Source: Pelomonas sp. Root1217 (GTDB lineage Bacteria > Pseudomonadota > Gammaproteobacteria > Burkholderiales > Burkholderiaceae_C). Taken from it: a DNA stretch of 64,000 nt. The notes beneath the pieces were generated by a model. It was not told the origin of the DNA and did no database searches. It worked only from the letters and a program-made list of their open reading frames with translations. Position 1 is the stretch's first letter; each line of letters opens with the position of its first letter. The translations under genes and the position numbers were made by a program. This document shows positions 43,254 through 51,637 of this stretch, in pieces. The stretch is taken from positions 349,079 to 413,078 of the forward strand of contig NZ_LMDC01000023.1 in NCBI RefSeq assembly GCF_001425705.1, in the 5' to 3' direction.

Positions 43254-45740
43254 ATGACTCACCGCCACAGCAGTTGCTGGGCGGCGCTGGCACTCGCCTA
43301 TGCGTCCGCCGCTCACGCCCAGATCCAGCTCGAACGGGTTCAGGTCGTCGGTGTGTCGCCGGTGGCCGGCGTCGACATCCCGCGCGACTGGATCCCCGCT
43401 GCCGTGCAAACGGCCCGCGCCGCCGACATCGAGCGCAGCCAGGCCCAGGACCTCGCCAGCTTCATGAACCGGCGCCTGGGCAGCGTCCACCTCAACGAGA
43501 TGCAGGGAAACCCGCTGCAGCCCGACGTCAACTTCCGCGGCTACACGGCCTCGCCGCTGCTGGGCTCGCAGCAGGGGCTGTCGGTCTACCTCGACGGTGT
43601 GCGGCTGAACCAGCCGTTTGGCGACGTGGTGAGCTGGGACTTGATCCCCAAGGCGGCCATTGCTTCCATCGCGCTCAACCCGGGCTCCAACCCGCTGTTC
43701 GGCCTGAACACGCTCGGCGGCGCCTTGAGCGTGCAGACCAAGGACGGGTTGATGCAACCGGGCACGTCGCTGCAGCTGGCGGCCGGCTCACACGGCCGCC
43801 TCACCGTGGAGTTCGAGCATGGCGGCCATGACGGCGACGGCACGCACTGGTACCTCACCGGCAACAAATTCCGCGAGCGCGGCTGGCGGGTCGACTCAAA
43901 GTCCGACGTGAACCAGCTCTTCGCCAAGCTCGGCCACCGCAGCGGCGACGGCGACGCCGCGCTGACCGTGTCGCTGGCCGACACCGACCTCAACGGCAAC
44001 GGCCTCCAGGAGCAGCGCTTTCTCGAACGCGACCGCGCCAGCGTCTATACGCGGCCGGACAACACCAGGAACCGCGCGGCACTGCTCAACCTCGCGCTGT
44101 CTCGATCGCTCGGCGAGCAGTGGACGCTGGCCGGCAACGCCTACGTTCGCGCCATCCACACCCGCACCTATAACGGCGACCTCAACGACGACGCGCTCGA
44201 CCAGTCGCTCTACCAACCCGGCGCCGCCGAGCGCGCCGCGCTGGCGGCAGCGGGCTACAGCGGCTTTCCCACCGCGGGCGAGAGCGCGGCCAACACGCCC
44301 TTCCCGAAATGGCGCTGCATCGCCCAGGCCCTGCTGAAGGACGAGCCTGGCGAGAAGTGCAATGGCGTCATCAACCAGACCCGCACGCACCAGCACAACG
44401 CCGGCTTCAGCGCCCAGCTCAGCCATGACGGCGCGCTGCTCGGCATGCCCAGCCAGTCGCTGATCGGCGCCGCCGCGGATTTCAGCCGCAGCCACTTCAT
44501 GCAGGGCTCGGAGCTGGGCTACCTGAACGCCGACCGCAGCATCAGCGGCGTCGGTGCCTTCGGCGACGGCATGAGCGGCGGCAGCGTGGACGGCGCACCC
44601 TACGACACGCGCGTGGACCTGGCGGGCCGCACGCGCACGCTTAGCGTCTTCGCCAGCACCGTGCTCACCGTGGCCAGTGCCACCCACCTGACCGTGTCCG
44701 CCCGCTACAACCACAGCACGGCGCGCAACCGCGATGCCATCACGCCGGGCGCCGGCCCGGGCTCGCTGGACGGCGACCACGCTTTCAGCCGCCTCAACCC
44801 CGCGCTGGGGCTGACCTTCACGCCGGTGGCCGGCGTCAACGCCTGGGCCGGCGTGAGCCAGGGCAGCCGCGACCCGTCGTCCATCGAGCTGGGCTGCGCC
44901 GACCCGGCCAACCCCTGCAAGCTGCCCAACGCCATGGCCGGCGACCCGCCGCTCAGGCAGGTCGTCACCACCACCGTCGAGGCGGGTATGCGCAGCGCGG
45001 CCGGCGCGCCGCTGGCCTGGAGCCTGGGCGTGTTCCGCGCCGACAACCGCAGTGACCTGCTCTTCGTCGCCGACGACGCAGCCGGCTTCGGCTACTTCAA
45101 GAACTTCGGCAAGACGCGCCGCCAGGGCGTGGAGCTGGGCCTGAGCGGCCAGCCTGCGCGGGGCCTGACGGCAGGCGCCAACCTGACCTTGCTGGATGCC
45201 ACCTACCGCACGGCCGAACTCGTCAACGGTGCGTCCAACAGCAGCAACGACGCGGCCCGGGCGGGCTTGCCCGGCGTGGTCGGCAACATCGCCATCCAGC
45301 CCGGCGACCGCATCCCGCTGGTGCCGCGCCGCATGCTCAAGCTCTATGCCGACCTCGACCTCGGCGATGCGTGGTCCCTCGGCGCCGACGCCATAGCGAT
45401 GGGCGGCGCGGCTGCACGCGGCAACGAGAACGGCCAGCACCGACCTGATGGCGCCTACTACCTCGGCGCGGGCCGCAGCGCCGGCTACGCGGTGCTGAAC
45501 GTCAACGCGGCCTGGAAGCCGATGAAGGGGCTCAAGCTCTTCGCGCAGGTCAGCAACCTGCTCGACCGCGCCTACTGCACTGCCGCCCAGCTCGGCCCCA
45601 CGGGCTTCGACGATGCGGGCAACTTCCGGAGCCGGCCCTTTGCGACCAACGCGAACGGCGACCGGCCGCTGCGCCACGCGACGTTCTACGCACCGGGCGC
45701 ACCGCGCAGCATGTCTGTGGGCGCGAGGTACAGCTTCTAG
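43254..45740 (+). CDS. TonB-dependent receptor (candidate lanthanide/chelate or substrate receptor)
   Basis: 828 aa. Signal peptide (HRHSSCWAALALAYASAAHA), plug with VNFRGYTASPLLGSQQGLSVYLDGVRLNQPFGD and GSNPLFGLNTLGGALSVQTKDG, then a large barrel ending RSMSVGARYSF. Loop cysteine pairs (KWRCIAQ...GEKCNGV and LGCADPANPCKLP) are of the kind found in many substrate-specific receptors. Distinct from PqqU. Because it is co-transcribed with the quinoprotein accessory genes and the enzyme looks lanthanide-dependent, uptake of lanthanide-chelates (as LutH/LanA do) is a reasonable guess; siderophore or alcohol-related ligand is the alternative. Confidence 0.88.
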   Translation: MTHRHSSCWAALALAYASAAHAQIQLERVQVVGVSPVAGVDIPRDWIPAAVQTARAADIERSQAQDLASFMNRRLGSVHLNEMQGNPLQPDVNFRGYTASPLLGSQQGLSVYLDGVRLNQPFGDVVSWDLIPKAAIASIALNPGSNPLFGLNTLGGALSVQTKDGLMQPGTSLQLAAGSHGRLTVEFEHGGHDGDGTHWYLTGNKFRERGWRVDSKSDVNQLFAKLGHRSGDGDAALTVSLADTDLNGNGLQEQRFLERDRASVYTRPDNTRNRAALLNLALSRSLGEQWTLAGNAYVRAIHTRTYNGDLNDDALDQSLYQPGAAERAALAAAGYSGFPTAGESAANTPFPKWRCIAQALLKDEPGEKCNGVINQTRTHQHNAGFSAQLSHDGALLGMPSQSLIGAAADFSRSHFMQGSELGYLNADRSISGVGAFGDGMSGGSVDGAPYDTRVDLAGRTRTLSVFASTVLTVASATHLTVSARYNHSTARNRDAITPGAGPGSLDGDHAFSRLNPALGLTFTPVAGVNAWAGVSQGSRDPSSIELGCADPANPCKLPNAMAGDPPLRQVVTTTVEAGMRSAAGAPLAWSLGVFRADNRSDLLFVADDAAGFGYFKNFGKTRRQGVELGLSGQPARGLTAGANLTLLDATYRTAELVNGASNSSNDAARAGLPGVVGNIAIQPGDRIPLVPRRMLKLYADLDLGDAWSLGADAIAMGGAAARGNENGQHRPDGAYYLGAGRSAGYAVLNVNAAWKPMKGLKLFAQVSNLLDRAYCTAAQLGPTGFDDAGNFRSRPFATNANGDRPLRHATFYAPGAPRSMSVGARYSF

Positions 45741-45758
45741 GCACAAGCCCTCGGCACT

Positions 45759-45775
45759 TGCTCCGCGCCGCCACA
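45759..45775. promoter_or_regulatory. Candidate activator site upstream of porin
   Basis: On the minus strand TGTGGCGGCGCGGAGCA keeps the TGT...C...GGAGCA skeleton of the 17-mers at 24625, 36237 and 38595 (10 of 17 matches to the last). It is about 150 bp upstream of the porin -24 element, a normal enhancer distance. Confidence 0.35.
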
Positions 45776-45814
45776 GCCACGCTGCACAAAGGCGCGGCGC
45801 GCGACGCGTACCGC

Positions 45815-45876
45815 GGCACAACCCGTGTCCGGTGCGACCCGCGGCAACGTGCCAGTGCGGCACGTTCGGTTGTGCC
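45815..45876. promoter_or_regulatory. Nested inverted repeats upstream of porin
   Basis: Outer arms ggcacaacc (45815-45823) and ggttgtgcc (45868-45876); inner perfect stem AACGTGCC / GGCACGTT (45846-45866, 5-nt centre). It lies 50 bp before the sigma-54 promoter of the porin and could be a second regulator's operator or the end-of-operon hairpin of the preceding receptor gene. Confidence 0.55.
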
Positions 45877-45927
45877 CTCTGCGCCGCGCCGCAACGCCGC
45901 ACGCTCTCACTCGCTCCACGTCGGTAC

Positions 45928-45942
45928 TGGCATAGCGCTTGC
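45928..45942 (+). promoter_or_regulatory. Sigma-54 (-24/-12) promoter of the porin gene
   Basis: TGGCATAGCGCTTGC, with GG and GC in register and a 4-nt spacer, 43 bp upstream of the ATG. Confidence 0.88.
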
Positions 45943-45985
45943 GCAAAGCGCTGGGCTTCCTCAGCAAATACCAACTGGAGACAAC

Positions 45986-47122
45986 ATGAACTTCAACAAC
46001 ACCCGCACCTTCATCGCCGCCGCGCTCACCGCCGCCGGCACATCTGCCCACGCCGCCGACTTCAAGGCCGGCGAATGGGACCTGAGCCTGGGCGGCATCG
46101 TCAACGCCTACTACACCCACACCAGCTGCTCCGGCTCGCAGGCCGTCAGCGGCGTGGCGCTGGCCACCAAGGGCCTGGGCTGCGGCGGCACCGATGGCCG
46201 CACCGTCATCGGCAACGGCCTGCTGCCCAACGCCCTCACCACCACGGCCAAGACGCGCCAGGACGGCTACGACATCCAGGCCACGCTGATGATCGGCGCG
46301 GCCGTCGCCTCGGGCGACGCCATCTCCAACAACAGCAACGTCGACGTGCGCCAGGGCTTCGTCACCTTCGGCAATGCCGACATGGGCAGCGTCAAGCTCG
46401 GCCGCGACTACGGCCTGTTCGGCCAGTCCGCCATCCTCGGCGACATGACCCTGCTCGGCGCCGGCGCCCCCGTCAGCGCCACCCAGCGCAACCGCGTCAC
46501 GCTGGGCCACATCGGCTCCGGCTACACCTACCTCGGCACCTATGGCCAGATCGCCTACAGCCTGCCCGCCAGCGGCGGCTTCTCGGCCACCGTCGCGCTG
46601 ATGAGCCCCGTCGATGCCGGCGCCGCCATCGGCCGCAATGAGCCGCAGCTGCAGGCCCTGGCCACTGCCAAGTTCGACGGTGGCAAGGCCTGGGTGGGCG
46701 TCAAGCATCAGAAGTTCGAAGGCACCGGCGGCGCCGCCAGCTTCACGATGAACGGCGCCGAGGTCGGCGCCAGCGTCACCCTCGGCGCGCTGGGCTTTGC
46801 GGCCAACCTGCAATCGGGCAAGGGCCTGGGTGTGCTGTCCGACGGCGACAGTGGCAACCGCAAGCAGACCAATGTGTTGCTGCAAGCCACCTGGCAGGCC
46901 ACGGCCAAGACCAAGTTCGGCCTGAACTGGGGCGAGAGCAGGCTGAAGGACGGCGCGGCCTCCGATCTGCGCAGCAACACCAATGTGACGGCGGGGCTGT
47001 ATTACGGGCTGACCAAGAGTGTGACCCTGGTGGGGGAGGTGAGCCGGACGACGTCCAAGCCCGTGGTGGGCGACTCGGCGCGCATGAACGGTCTGGCGTT
47101 TGGCGGCATCGTGTTCTTCTGA
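45986..47122 (+). CDS. Gram-negative porin (Burkholderia-type, Porin_4)
   Basis: 378 aa from ATG 45986 (TGGAG upstream). Signal peptide ending TSAHA, first strand DFKAGEWDLSLGGIVNAYYTHT, constriction-loop region AILGDMTLLGAGAPVSATQRNRV, repeated amphipathic strands (GSVKLGRDYGLFGQS, FSATVALMSP, KAWVGVKHQKFEG, LGFAANLQSGKG, KFGLNWGESRLKDG) and a C-terminal aromatic end MNGLAFGGIVFF, needed for BAM assembly. Expressed from its own sigma-54 promoter, so probably the entry pore for the alcohol substrate. A truncated copy of its last ~80 codons is at 50873-51172. Confidence 0.93.
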   Translation: MNFNNTRTFIAAALTAAGTSAHAADFKAGEWDLSLGGIVNAYYTHTSCSGSQAVSGVALATKGLGCGGTDGRTVIGNGLLPNALTTTAKTRQDGYDIQATLMIGAAVASGDAISNNSNVDVRQGFVTFGNADMGSVKLGRDYGLFGQSAILGDMTLLGAGAPVSATQRNRVTLGHIGSGYTYLGTYGQIAYSLPASGGFSATVALMSPVDAGAAIGRNEPQLQALATAKFDGGKAWVGVKHQKFEGTGGAASFTMNGAEVGASVTLGALGFAANLQSGKGLGVLSDGDSGNRKQTNVLLQATWQATAKTKFGLNWGESRLKDGAASDLRSNTNVTAGLYYGLTKSVTLVGEVSRTTSKPVVGDSARMNGLAFGGIVFF

Positions 47123-47134
47123 CGCGCGGCTGTA

Positions 47135-47182
47135 CCGAGGCGCGCGGACGGCGGCGGCCCCCTGCCGATCGCGGCGCCTCGG
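47135..47182 (+). terminator. Possible terminator hairpin after porin
   Basis: ccgaggcgc (47135-47143) pairs with gcgcctcgg (47174-47182), a perfect 9-bp stem with a 30-nt G/C-rich loop, 12 bp after the porin stop. No T-run is evident. Confidence 0.4.
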
Positions 47183-47319
47183 CCTACGACGCGGGGCAGG
47201 GATCGTTCCTAATATCGGCATCCTGAAGCTGGCAGAGGGCCGGCTTCGCCACCACGGGCTGGCACGCCACGCGAGCGGCCCGGCTGTGCGGCCCATGCCG
47301 GGCCGTTGCGGAAGCGGCG

Positions 47320-48609
47320 ATGAACAAGGGCACCATGGCTTCCCATCTGGCGGTCGCACTGGCTACGGCCCTGCTGACCTTGCTGGGCGTGCTCGTCTAC
47401 CAGAACCTGGCCGGCCGCGAGCAGAAGATCGAGCAGCAACTGCCCAAGCTGTACGAAACCGACGACGCCGAATTCCGCCGTGCGCTCGGCGCCTTGCTCG
47501 GCCCGCAGATCGTGGAGGGCAACCAGGTCGACACGCTGCTCAACGGCGACGAGATCTTTCCCGCCATGCTGGCGGCCATCCGCTCGGCCCGCAAGACCAT
47601 CACCTTCGAGACCTACATCTACTGGTCGGGCAGCATCGGCCGCGAGTTCGTCGAGGCGCTGACCGAGCGCGCCCGCGCCGGCGTCAAGGTGCATGTGCTG
47701 CTGGACTGGGTGGGCAGCATCAAGATGGACGCGGCCCTGCTGGACGAGATGAAGGCCGGCGGCGTGGAATGCGAGCGCTTCCATGAGCCGAACTGGGCTA
47801 ACTGGGGCCAGCTGAACAACCGCACCCACCGCAAGCTGCTGGTGGTGGACGGGCGCGTGGGCTTCACCGGCGGCGTGGGCATTGCCGACCAATGGCGCGG
47901 CAAGGCGCGCAACAAGAACGAGTGGCGCGACACCCACTATCGCGTGGAAGGCCCGGTGGTGGCGCAGATGCAGTCGGTGTTCCTGGACAACTGGATGCGC
48001 GCCACCGGCAAGGTGCTGCACGGCGAAAACTACTTCCCGGCGCTCCAACCCGCCGGGCCCTACGCCGCGCAGATGTTCAGCAGCTCGCCCAGCGGCGGCA
48101 GCGAGAGCATGGAGCTGATGTACCTGCTGGCCATCACCGCCGCCCGCAAGAGCATCGACCTGGCCAACTCCTACTTCGTGCCCGACGCGTTGACGGTCAA
48201 GACCCTCATCGACGCTGCCAAACGGGGCGTGAAGATCCGCGTGGTGACCCCGAGCGAGCACATCGATTCGGAGGCGGTGCGCCTGGCCTCGCGCAGCGAC
48301 TGGGGCCCCATGCTGGAGGCCGGCATCGAGTTCGCCGAGTACCAGCCGACCATGTTCCATGTGAAGGGCATCGTCGTGGACGGCGTGTTCTCGTCGGTGG
48401 GCTCGACCAACTTCGACAACCGCTCCTTCCGCCTCAACGACGAGGCCAACCTCAATGTGCTGAGCGCTGACTTCGGCCGCATCCAGCAGCAGGTGTTCGA
48501 GGCCGACTGGGCCAAGGCGCGCCGCATCACGCTGGACGAGTGGCGCCACCGCCCCTGGACCGAAAAGCTGCTGGAGCAGGCCGCCAGGCTGCTGCACACC
48601 CAGCTCTGA
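47320..48609 (+). CDS. Phospholipase D family protein, cardiolipin synthase-like (ClsB type)
   Basis: 429 aa. One N-terminal membrane helix (HLAVALATALLTLLGVLVYQ) and two HKD motifs: H170-x-K172 in RTHRKLLVVDGRVGFTGG and H347-x-K349 in MFHVKGIVVDGVFSSVGSTNFDNRS. NGDEIFPAMLAAIRSARKTITFETYIYWSG is the usual start of the first PLD domain in ClsB-like enzymes. It should transfer phosphatidyl groups to form cardiolipin, or act as a related phospholipid transferase, at the inner membrane. Not obviously in an operon. Confidence 0.93.
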   Translation: MNKGTMASHLAVALATALLTLLGVLVYQNLAGREQKIEQQLPKLYETDDAEFRRALGALLGPQIVEGNQVDTLLNGDEIFPAMLAAIRSARKTITFETYIYWSGSIGREFVEALTERARAGVKVHVLLDWVGSIKMDAALLDEMKAGGVECERFHEPNWANWGQLNNRTHRKLLVVDGRVGFTGGVGIADQWRGKARNKNEWRDTHYRVEGPVVAQMQSVFLDNWMRATGKVLHGENYFPALQPAGPYAAQMFSSSPSGGSESMELMYLLAITAARKSIDLANSYFVPDALTVKTLIDAAKRGVKIRVVTPSEHIDSEAVRLASRSDWGPMLEAGIEFAEYQPTMFHVKGIVVDGVFSSVGSTNFDNRSFRLNDEANLNVLSADFGRIQQQVFEADWAKARRITLDEWRHRPWTEKLLEQAARLLHTQL

Positions 48610-48698
48610 AAGCTGGAGTCCATCGCCCGCGGCATGGCCTCCTACAGCGCGCGCGCTGGCAGCCGCCTAAATTGCGCTGTCACCCTGAAAGCCCCCTC

Positions 48699-49364
48699 AT
48701 GCGCGCCCTCTTTGTCACCACCAGTGCCGTCCAACTCGCCCCCGACCATCCGACCGGCCTATGGCTGGAAGAGTTCGCCGTGCCCTACCTGGCGGCCACC
48801 GAGGCCGGCATCGCGGTCACAGTCGCATCGCCCTGGGGCGGCCCCGTGCCGCTGGACCCCAAGACGGCCCCGAACGACGAGCAGCGGCATGACTGGGCCG
48901 CGCCCCTGCTGGCGCTGCAGCACAGCGTCACGCTCGCGTCCGTGCAGGACGAGACCTTCGACGCCATCTTCATCCCCGGCGGCCATGGTCCGATGATGGA
49001 CCTCGCCAAGGATGCGACCCTGCACGCCCTGGTGGCACGCCACGATGCCGCCGGCAAGGTGATCGCGGCCGTCTGCCACGGCCCAGCCGCCTTGGTCCAT
49101 GCCAAGCGCGCCGACGGCCAGCCCTTCTTCCAAGGGCGCCGCGCCACTGGCTTTACCAATGCCGAAGAATTCCTGGCGCGGTTGAAGGATGTGGTGCCCT
49201 TCCTGCTGGAGGACGAGATGAAGGCCAGCGGTGCGGACTTCCATTCGGCGTTGCTGCCGCTGCTCAGCCATGTGGAGCAGGACGGCAATCTGATCACGGG
49301 GCAGAACCCGAATTCGAGCGAAGCGGTGGGCAAGGCGCTGGTTGAGGCGATGTCGGGGCGCTGA
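48699..49364 (+). CDS. DJ-1/PfpI family protein (Hsp31/glyoxalase III-like)
   Basis: 221 aa from ATG 48699. Class I glutamine-amidotransferase-like fold with nucleophile elbow Cys126 in KVIAAVCHGPAALV, EEFAVPYLAATEAGIAVTVASPWGG near the N-terminus, AIFIPGGHGPMMDL, and EDEMKASGADF followed by LITGQNPNSSEAVGKAL. The acidic Glu near the start (E26 region) and His after Cys fit the Hsp31-like glyoxalase/deglycase group. Cytosolic stress protein. Confidence 0.92.
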   Translation: MRALFVTTSAVQLAPDHPTGLWLEEFAVPYLAATEAGIAVTVASPWGGPVPLDPKTAPNDEQRHDWAAPLLALQHSVTLASVQDETFDAIFIPGGHGPMMDLAKDATLHALVARHDAAGKVIAAVCHGPAALVHAKRADGQPFFQGRRATGFTNAEEFLARLKDVVPFLLEDEMKASGADFHSALLPLLSHVEQDGNLITGQNPNSSEAVGKALVEAMSGR

Positions 49365-49464
49365 CCGGCGCGGTGGCGCCTTGAACGGCGCTCGGTGAGG
49401 TCCCTCGGTTATCGTTGCTCGGGTCAACCCGTCAGATAACGCCGAAGTCCACCTGGCCCAAGCC

Positions 49465-50022
49465 ATGCGTCTACCGTCACGCCTGATGCCCAAGAGGCAG
49501 CCGCCCAAGCTCGGTGCGATGGGCAGTCTGGCGCTGCTGGCCTTGCTAGCGGCACTGCTGTACCTGGCGCATCGGGCAACGCCTGCTCAGTTGGCAATCG
49601 CGGCCGGCCTGTGTGCCGCAATGTGGCTTTGGGCCCTTCGTTCTGCTCGTCGCATCAAGCGGGAGCTGCAAACCTTGGCGTCCTGCCGCGCCGGCGAATC
49701 CATCTGCGACTTTGCTCGCAGCTTTGATCGCCGCGCAGTTGACCCGTGGGTCATCCGCGCCGTGTATGAGGAGTTGCAACGTGAAATTCAGCTCGACTCA
49801 TTCCCGGTCCGCGCAAGCGACGTGCTGGCGAAGGATCTCCATATCGATCCCGACGAACTCGACATGTCACTGGCCCCTGCCATCGCAGCGCGAACCGGTC
49901 GGACGCTTGAGATCGCCGAGGCCCATCCGTACCGCGGCAAGGTCCTGACGGCCTTCGATCTGGTCTTGTTCTTCAACGGGCAACCGTCTTGTGGCGACAA
50001 GTTGCAGCGCCGGGCCGCATGA
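49465..50022 (+). CDS. Uncharacterised membrane protein with acyl-carrier-like soluble domain
   Basis: 185 aa. Two closely spaced hydrophobic helices (MGSLALLALLAALLYLAH and LAIAAGLCAAMWLWAL), then a soluble domain: ESICDFARSFDRRAVDPWVIRAVYEELQREI, FPVRASDVLAKDLHIDPDELD, MSLAPAIAARTGR. The second half resembles DUF1493-type small helical proteins by pattern, but I cannot confirm a family. Overlaps the next small gene by 4 nt. Confidence 0.75.
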   Translation: MRLPSRLMPKRQPPKLGAMGSLALLALLAALLYLAHRATPAQLAIAAGLCAAMWLWALRSARRIKRELQTLASCRAGESICDFARSFDRRAVDPWVIRAVYEELQREIQLDSFPVRASDVLAKDLHIDPDELDMSLAPAIAARTGRTLEIAEAHPYRGKVLTAFDLVLFFNGQPSCGDKLQRRAA

Positions 50023-50210
50023 AACGGCGCTCCCGTTCAGGCACGCCGACTTTCTCGCAAGAAGCCGCCCAGCTTTCGCTGGCCGAGATTGAGGCCGACA
50101 TCCAGCGCTGCTTGTGGGGCTTCGAGAACGGCGGCACCAGGCAGGGACGAAAGGCCTACTTCAAACGCCTGGTCTGGCTTGGACCAGCGCGAAACCCTGT
50201 TTGGCGTTGA
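50019..50210 (+). CDS. Small hypothetical protein
   Basis: 63 aa starting at the ATG that overlaps the upstream stop (ATGA). Basic N-terminus KRRSRSGTPTFSQEAAQ, then LSLAEIEADIQRCLWGFENGGTRQGRKAYFKRLVWLGPARNPVWR. No recognised domain. Translational coupling with the membrane protein is the main support. Confidence 0.6.
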   Translation: MKRRSRSGTPTFSQEAAQLSLAEIEADIQRCLWGFENGGTRQGRKAYFKRLVWLGPARNPVWR

Positions 50211-50248
50211 GGCTCCGCGACGGACCTTCAGGGGAACGATGAGGCGGT

Positions 50249-50809
50249 TCAGCGCTTGATCTGCCAGGGCAGCATCGCCGCCAGCACGCCGTCGCGGCGC
50301 AGGAAGTGGTGATACAGCGCGGCCAGCGCATGCAGGCCAGCCAGCCACATCAGCACGTCGCCAAGCAGGCCATGCACGTCGCCCCAGTCCGCTGCCTCGC
50401 CCAGGCGCGAGCCGGCGATCCAGGGGAATTCGTCCACCCGCACGCCGCCCAATAGCGTCAGCGGATGGTGCTCGCTACCCAGGGCCAGCAAGGCCGTGGC
50501 CGGCAAGGCCAGCATCAAGGCCCACAACACGCCGTGCACCAGCTTTGAGAGCCCATGCATCCACGCCGCCATCTCGAAGCGCGGCTTGCCCGGCCGCAGC
50601 GCGACCCACAGCAGACGCGCCAGCGTCAGCGCCAGCACCAGCAGGCCCAGGGACTCATGCCAGACGATGTCCAGCCGCGTGGCCGGGTCGATGCCTTTGC
50701 GCATCATCCGTCCGAAGCCGCCCGGACCCAGGATGAAGGCCACGGTCACGGCGATGGCCGTCAGCCAGTGCAGGGCGCGGCTGAGGGGGTCGTAGCGGGG
50801 GGTGGGCAT
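50249..50809 (-). CDS. Cytochrome b561 family protein
   Basis: 186 aa from ATG 50809. Four membrane helices with conserved heme histidines: RYDPLSRALHWLTAIAVTVAF, DIVWHESLGLLVLALTLARLLW, WMHGLSKLVHGVLWALML, WGDVHGLLGDVLMWLAGLHALAALYHHFLRRDGVL. The pattern matches bacterial di-heme cytochrome b561 (CybB-like), an inner-membrane electron carrier that oxidises superoxide or ubiquinol. Monocistronic as far as seen. Confidence 0.92.
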   Translation of the reverse strand: MPTPRYDPLSRALHWLTAIAVTVAFILGPGGFGRMMRKGIDPATRLDIVWHESLGLLVLALTLARLLWVALRPGKPRFEMAAWMHGLSKLVHGVLWALMLALPATALLALGSEHHPLTLLGGVRVDEFPWIAGSRLGEAADWGDVHGLLGDVLMWLAGLHALAALYHHFLRRDGVLAAMLPWQIKR

Positions 50810-50872
50810 GGGGATGGTGCGGCCAGAACTGTTGTAGTGATTGTGGTGGGCTCGGATTGACGGGGAGTTGAC

Positions 50873-51172
50873 ATACGGCAAGGTGTTGACCGGCGGCGAC
50901 GCGGCAAACGCAAGCGGCGAATGGTGCGGCTGCAGGCAGGCTGGCGGGCCACGGCCAAGACCAAGCTCCGGCTGAACTGGGGCGAGAGCAAGCTGAAGGA
51001 CGGCGCGGCTGCCGACCTGCGCAGCAGCACCAATGTGACCGCCGGCCGCTACTACAGGCTGACCAAGAGCGTGACGCTGGAGACGGAACTGAGCCGCACC
51101 ACTTCCAAGCGGGTCACCGGCAGCGATGCCAGGATGAACGGATTCGCGTTTGGCGGGATCGTGTTCTTCTGA
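50873..51172 (+). pseudogene. 3' fragment of a porin gene
   Basis: The last ~83 codons (ATAKTKLRLNWGESKLKDG, ADLRSSTNVTAGRYYRLTKS, MNGFAFGGIVFF) are about 75-80% identical to the C-terminus of the complete porin at 45986-47122. Nucleotide similarity begins abruptly near 50873-50885 and there is no signal peptide, start or plausible promoter. It is the severed tail of a second porin gene, directly upstream of the AT-rich island. Confidence 0.9.
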
Positions 51173-51637
51173 GGACGGCCGCGCCGTCGCGGCGATGCCG
51201 CGATGGCACGGCTCAAAACGACACCGATGCGGCTGCTGCGCCCCGGGGCGCCGGACTTTAGATTTAAGACCTGACCCCGAATCGTGCGTGACCCCGAATC
51301 GTGCGTGACTCACCGCCGGCCTCGGCGCTTAAGTTGAGTCGACGCTACTGCCCTTTTGGTAGCTAGTCATAGAGCGGCTTGAAGCGCCGAGATCAGTAGG
51401 AACACGCTGTACAGATCAATGCGCCAACGCGTCTACTGCCGTGCTGACGCGCGGATCTGCGGCGCCGCTTCCATATCTATGATCGGACTTAGGTCTGATC
51501 AAGTTAAGCGGTAGGTTTTCGCATTAGGACGTTTGCTTGCGCAGGCGACACCAATAGCACGTGCGGACTAACAATTTCACGGCCATTTTTAATATTGCTT
51601 AGTTAACCGCCATTTTAAAAAACCTAGGGAGGACGCG
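51173..51637. other. AT-richer intergenic boundary of the OLD-nuclease island
   Basis: No gene is seen. It contains a tandem duplication of tgaccccgaatcgtgcg (51272-51288 and 51289-51305) preceded by gatttaagacctgacccc, a motif often found at element boundaries. From about 51320 base composition changes to much lower G/C, which continues through the nuclease gene. Confidence 0.6.
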
